Assembly (NCBI GenBank): GCA_041685075.1 | Contig: JAWLGN010000312.1 | Span: forward strand, 1-6,349 | Origin: JAMCRM01 sp041685075 | GTDB lineage: Bacteria; Acidobacteriota; Terriglobia; Bryobacterales; Bryobacteraceae | DNA length: 6,349 nt | Direction of reading: 5' to 3' | Shown: positions 5,790 to 6,349 of the stretch, one piece after another | Numbering within the stretch: the stretch's first letter is position 1 | Layout of the letters: each line of letters opens with the position of its first letter | Notes under the pieces: model-generated | The model's input: the letters and a program-made list of their open reading frames with translations, nothing else | The model's database searches: none | Told to the model about the DNA's origin: nothing | Program-made: the position numbers and the translations under genes

Positions 5790-6349
5790 ATGCTGCTCGC
5801 TTTGGTACTAGCTACCATCTCGACCGTTCACCCGCGCGTCTATGTGCGGGCCGATAATGCCACCGCCGGTGAAGGCATCACCATCTCCGAACTGCGCGCC
5901 CGCATGGACGATGCCGCGTACGCGGGCTGGCGCACCCCCGCGGCTTTCCGCGGCCTCGCGGGTATCGTCGAGCGCGCCGCCCGGTACCTCGAAGCCGGCG
6001 ATGCCGCCGACCTCGCCGCCGTGCGGGAGCATCTCCAGAACCACACCTACTCTTATCGGCGCCACGACGTCAGCGGCTTCCTTGCCGGCGCCGAAATGGC
6101 CATGGCCTACGACTGGACCTACCACGGCCTCTCCCCGTCCGACCGCACCGCCGCGCTCAAGAACATCGCAGCCACCTGCGACGACTCCATGCGCTTCCTC
6201 GAAAGCGGCGGCGCGGATATCAACCACAACTACACCTACATGGCGCTGAACTCCGTCGCGGTCTGCGGCCTCGTCCTTCACGGCGAACCCGAGCCTTACG
6301 GCGCGCGCGCCCGCCAATACCTGGCGGTGGCCGAGCGCTTCCTCGAAGG
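5790..6349 (+). CDS. Probable exported alpha/alpha-toroid protein, heparinase/alginate-lyase-like, N-terminal part
   Basis: The frame runs open from ATG at 5790 to the right edge (186 whole codons, no stop), so the gene is truncated by the window. It starts MLLALVLATISTVHP, a short hydrophobic segment that could be a signal peptide, though it lacks the usual early Lys or Arg. The rest is helical and Ala-rich, with paired helices like those of (alpha/alpha) toroid polysaccharide lyases: FRGLAGIVERAARYLEAGD at 53-71, then AMAYDWTYHGLSPSDR (104-119), and an aromatic INHNYTYMAL followed by NSVAVCGLVLHGE (144-166). The YDW...LSPSDR and His-Asn-Tyr pattern resembles the N-terminal domain of heparinase II/III-family and alginate-lyase-like enzymes, which cleave uronic-acid polysaccharides by beta-elimination. 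The catalytic part is not in view, so the assignment is tentative; other toroid glycosidases are possible. No in-frame start exists further upstream in the spacer, and no good Shine-Dalgarno precedes this ATG. Confidence 0.7.
   Translation, partial: MLLALVLATISTVHPRVYVRADNATAGEGITISELRARMDDAAYAGWRTPAAFRGLAGIVERAARYLEAGDAADLAAVREHLQNHTYSYRRHDVSGFLAGAEMAMAYDWTYHGLSPSDRTAALKNIAATCDDSMRFLESGGADINHNYTYMALNSVAVCGLVLHGEPEPYGARARQYLAVAERFLE

Noticed and set aside
5808..6317. A - strand frame of 169 residues opposite the right-hand gene
   Set aside because: Gly/Val/Ala-rich antisense shadow with no motifs; the + strand frame starting at 5790 has coherent helical protein features and stays open to the edge.

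Overview
The window is about 6.3 kb of GC-rich, gene-dense bacterial chromosome. It most resembles an Acidobacteriota genome, for example the Bryobacter/Solibacter group. The main pointers are the C-terminal part of an Oar-like TonB-dependent receptor (a family greatly expanded in that phylum), a CpsB/CapC-type PHP phosphatase, and a strong preference for C or G at third codon positions in the large + strand gene. This placement is inferred from protein style; no rRNA or other marker gene is present.

Layout from left to right: (1) 2-1108, + strand: 3' end of a TonB-dependent receptor-like outer-membrane beta-barrel, cut by the left edge. (2) 1147-1179: a perfect 12-bp inverted repeat between two convergent genes, probably a bidirectional terminator. 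(3) 1188-1838, - strand: a small exported protein of unknown function. (4) 1839-2129: a divergent intergenic region holding the 5' signals of its two neighbours and a partial copy of a sequence also found at 1152-1171. (5) 2130-4985, + strand: a 951-residue fusion of a GlmU-like sugar-1-phosphate nucleotidyltransferase with a GHMP-family sugar kinase, the most interesting gene here. (6) 4985-5009: a compact hairpin between the convergent stop codons. (7) 5011-5718, - strand: a CpsB/CapC/YwqE-type PHP tyrosine-protein phosphatase. (8) 5719-5789: a short divergent spacer with a hairpin. (9) 5790 to the right edge, + strand: the N-terminal part of a probable exported alpha/alpha-toroid protein, possibly heparinase/alginate-lyase-like. 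It is cut by the window edge.

The three right-hand genes all fit carbohydrate metabolism. The fusion protein would turn a free sugar into a sugar-1-phosphate and then an NDP-sugar, in the same domain order as the bacterial L-fucokinase/GDP-fucose pyrophosphorylase FKP. CpsB-type phosphatases regulate exopolysaccharide assembly by acting on tyrosine kinases. The last gene looks like a polysaccharide-degrading enzyme. The genes are convergent or divergent, so they are not one operon; a shared polysaccharide salvage/assembly role is an inference from proximity. No tRNA, rRNA, CRISPR array, insertion sequence, integrase or phage gene was seen.
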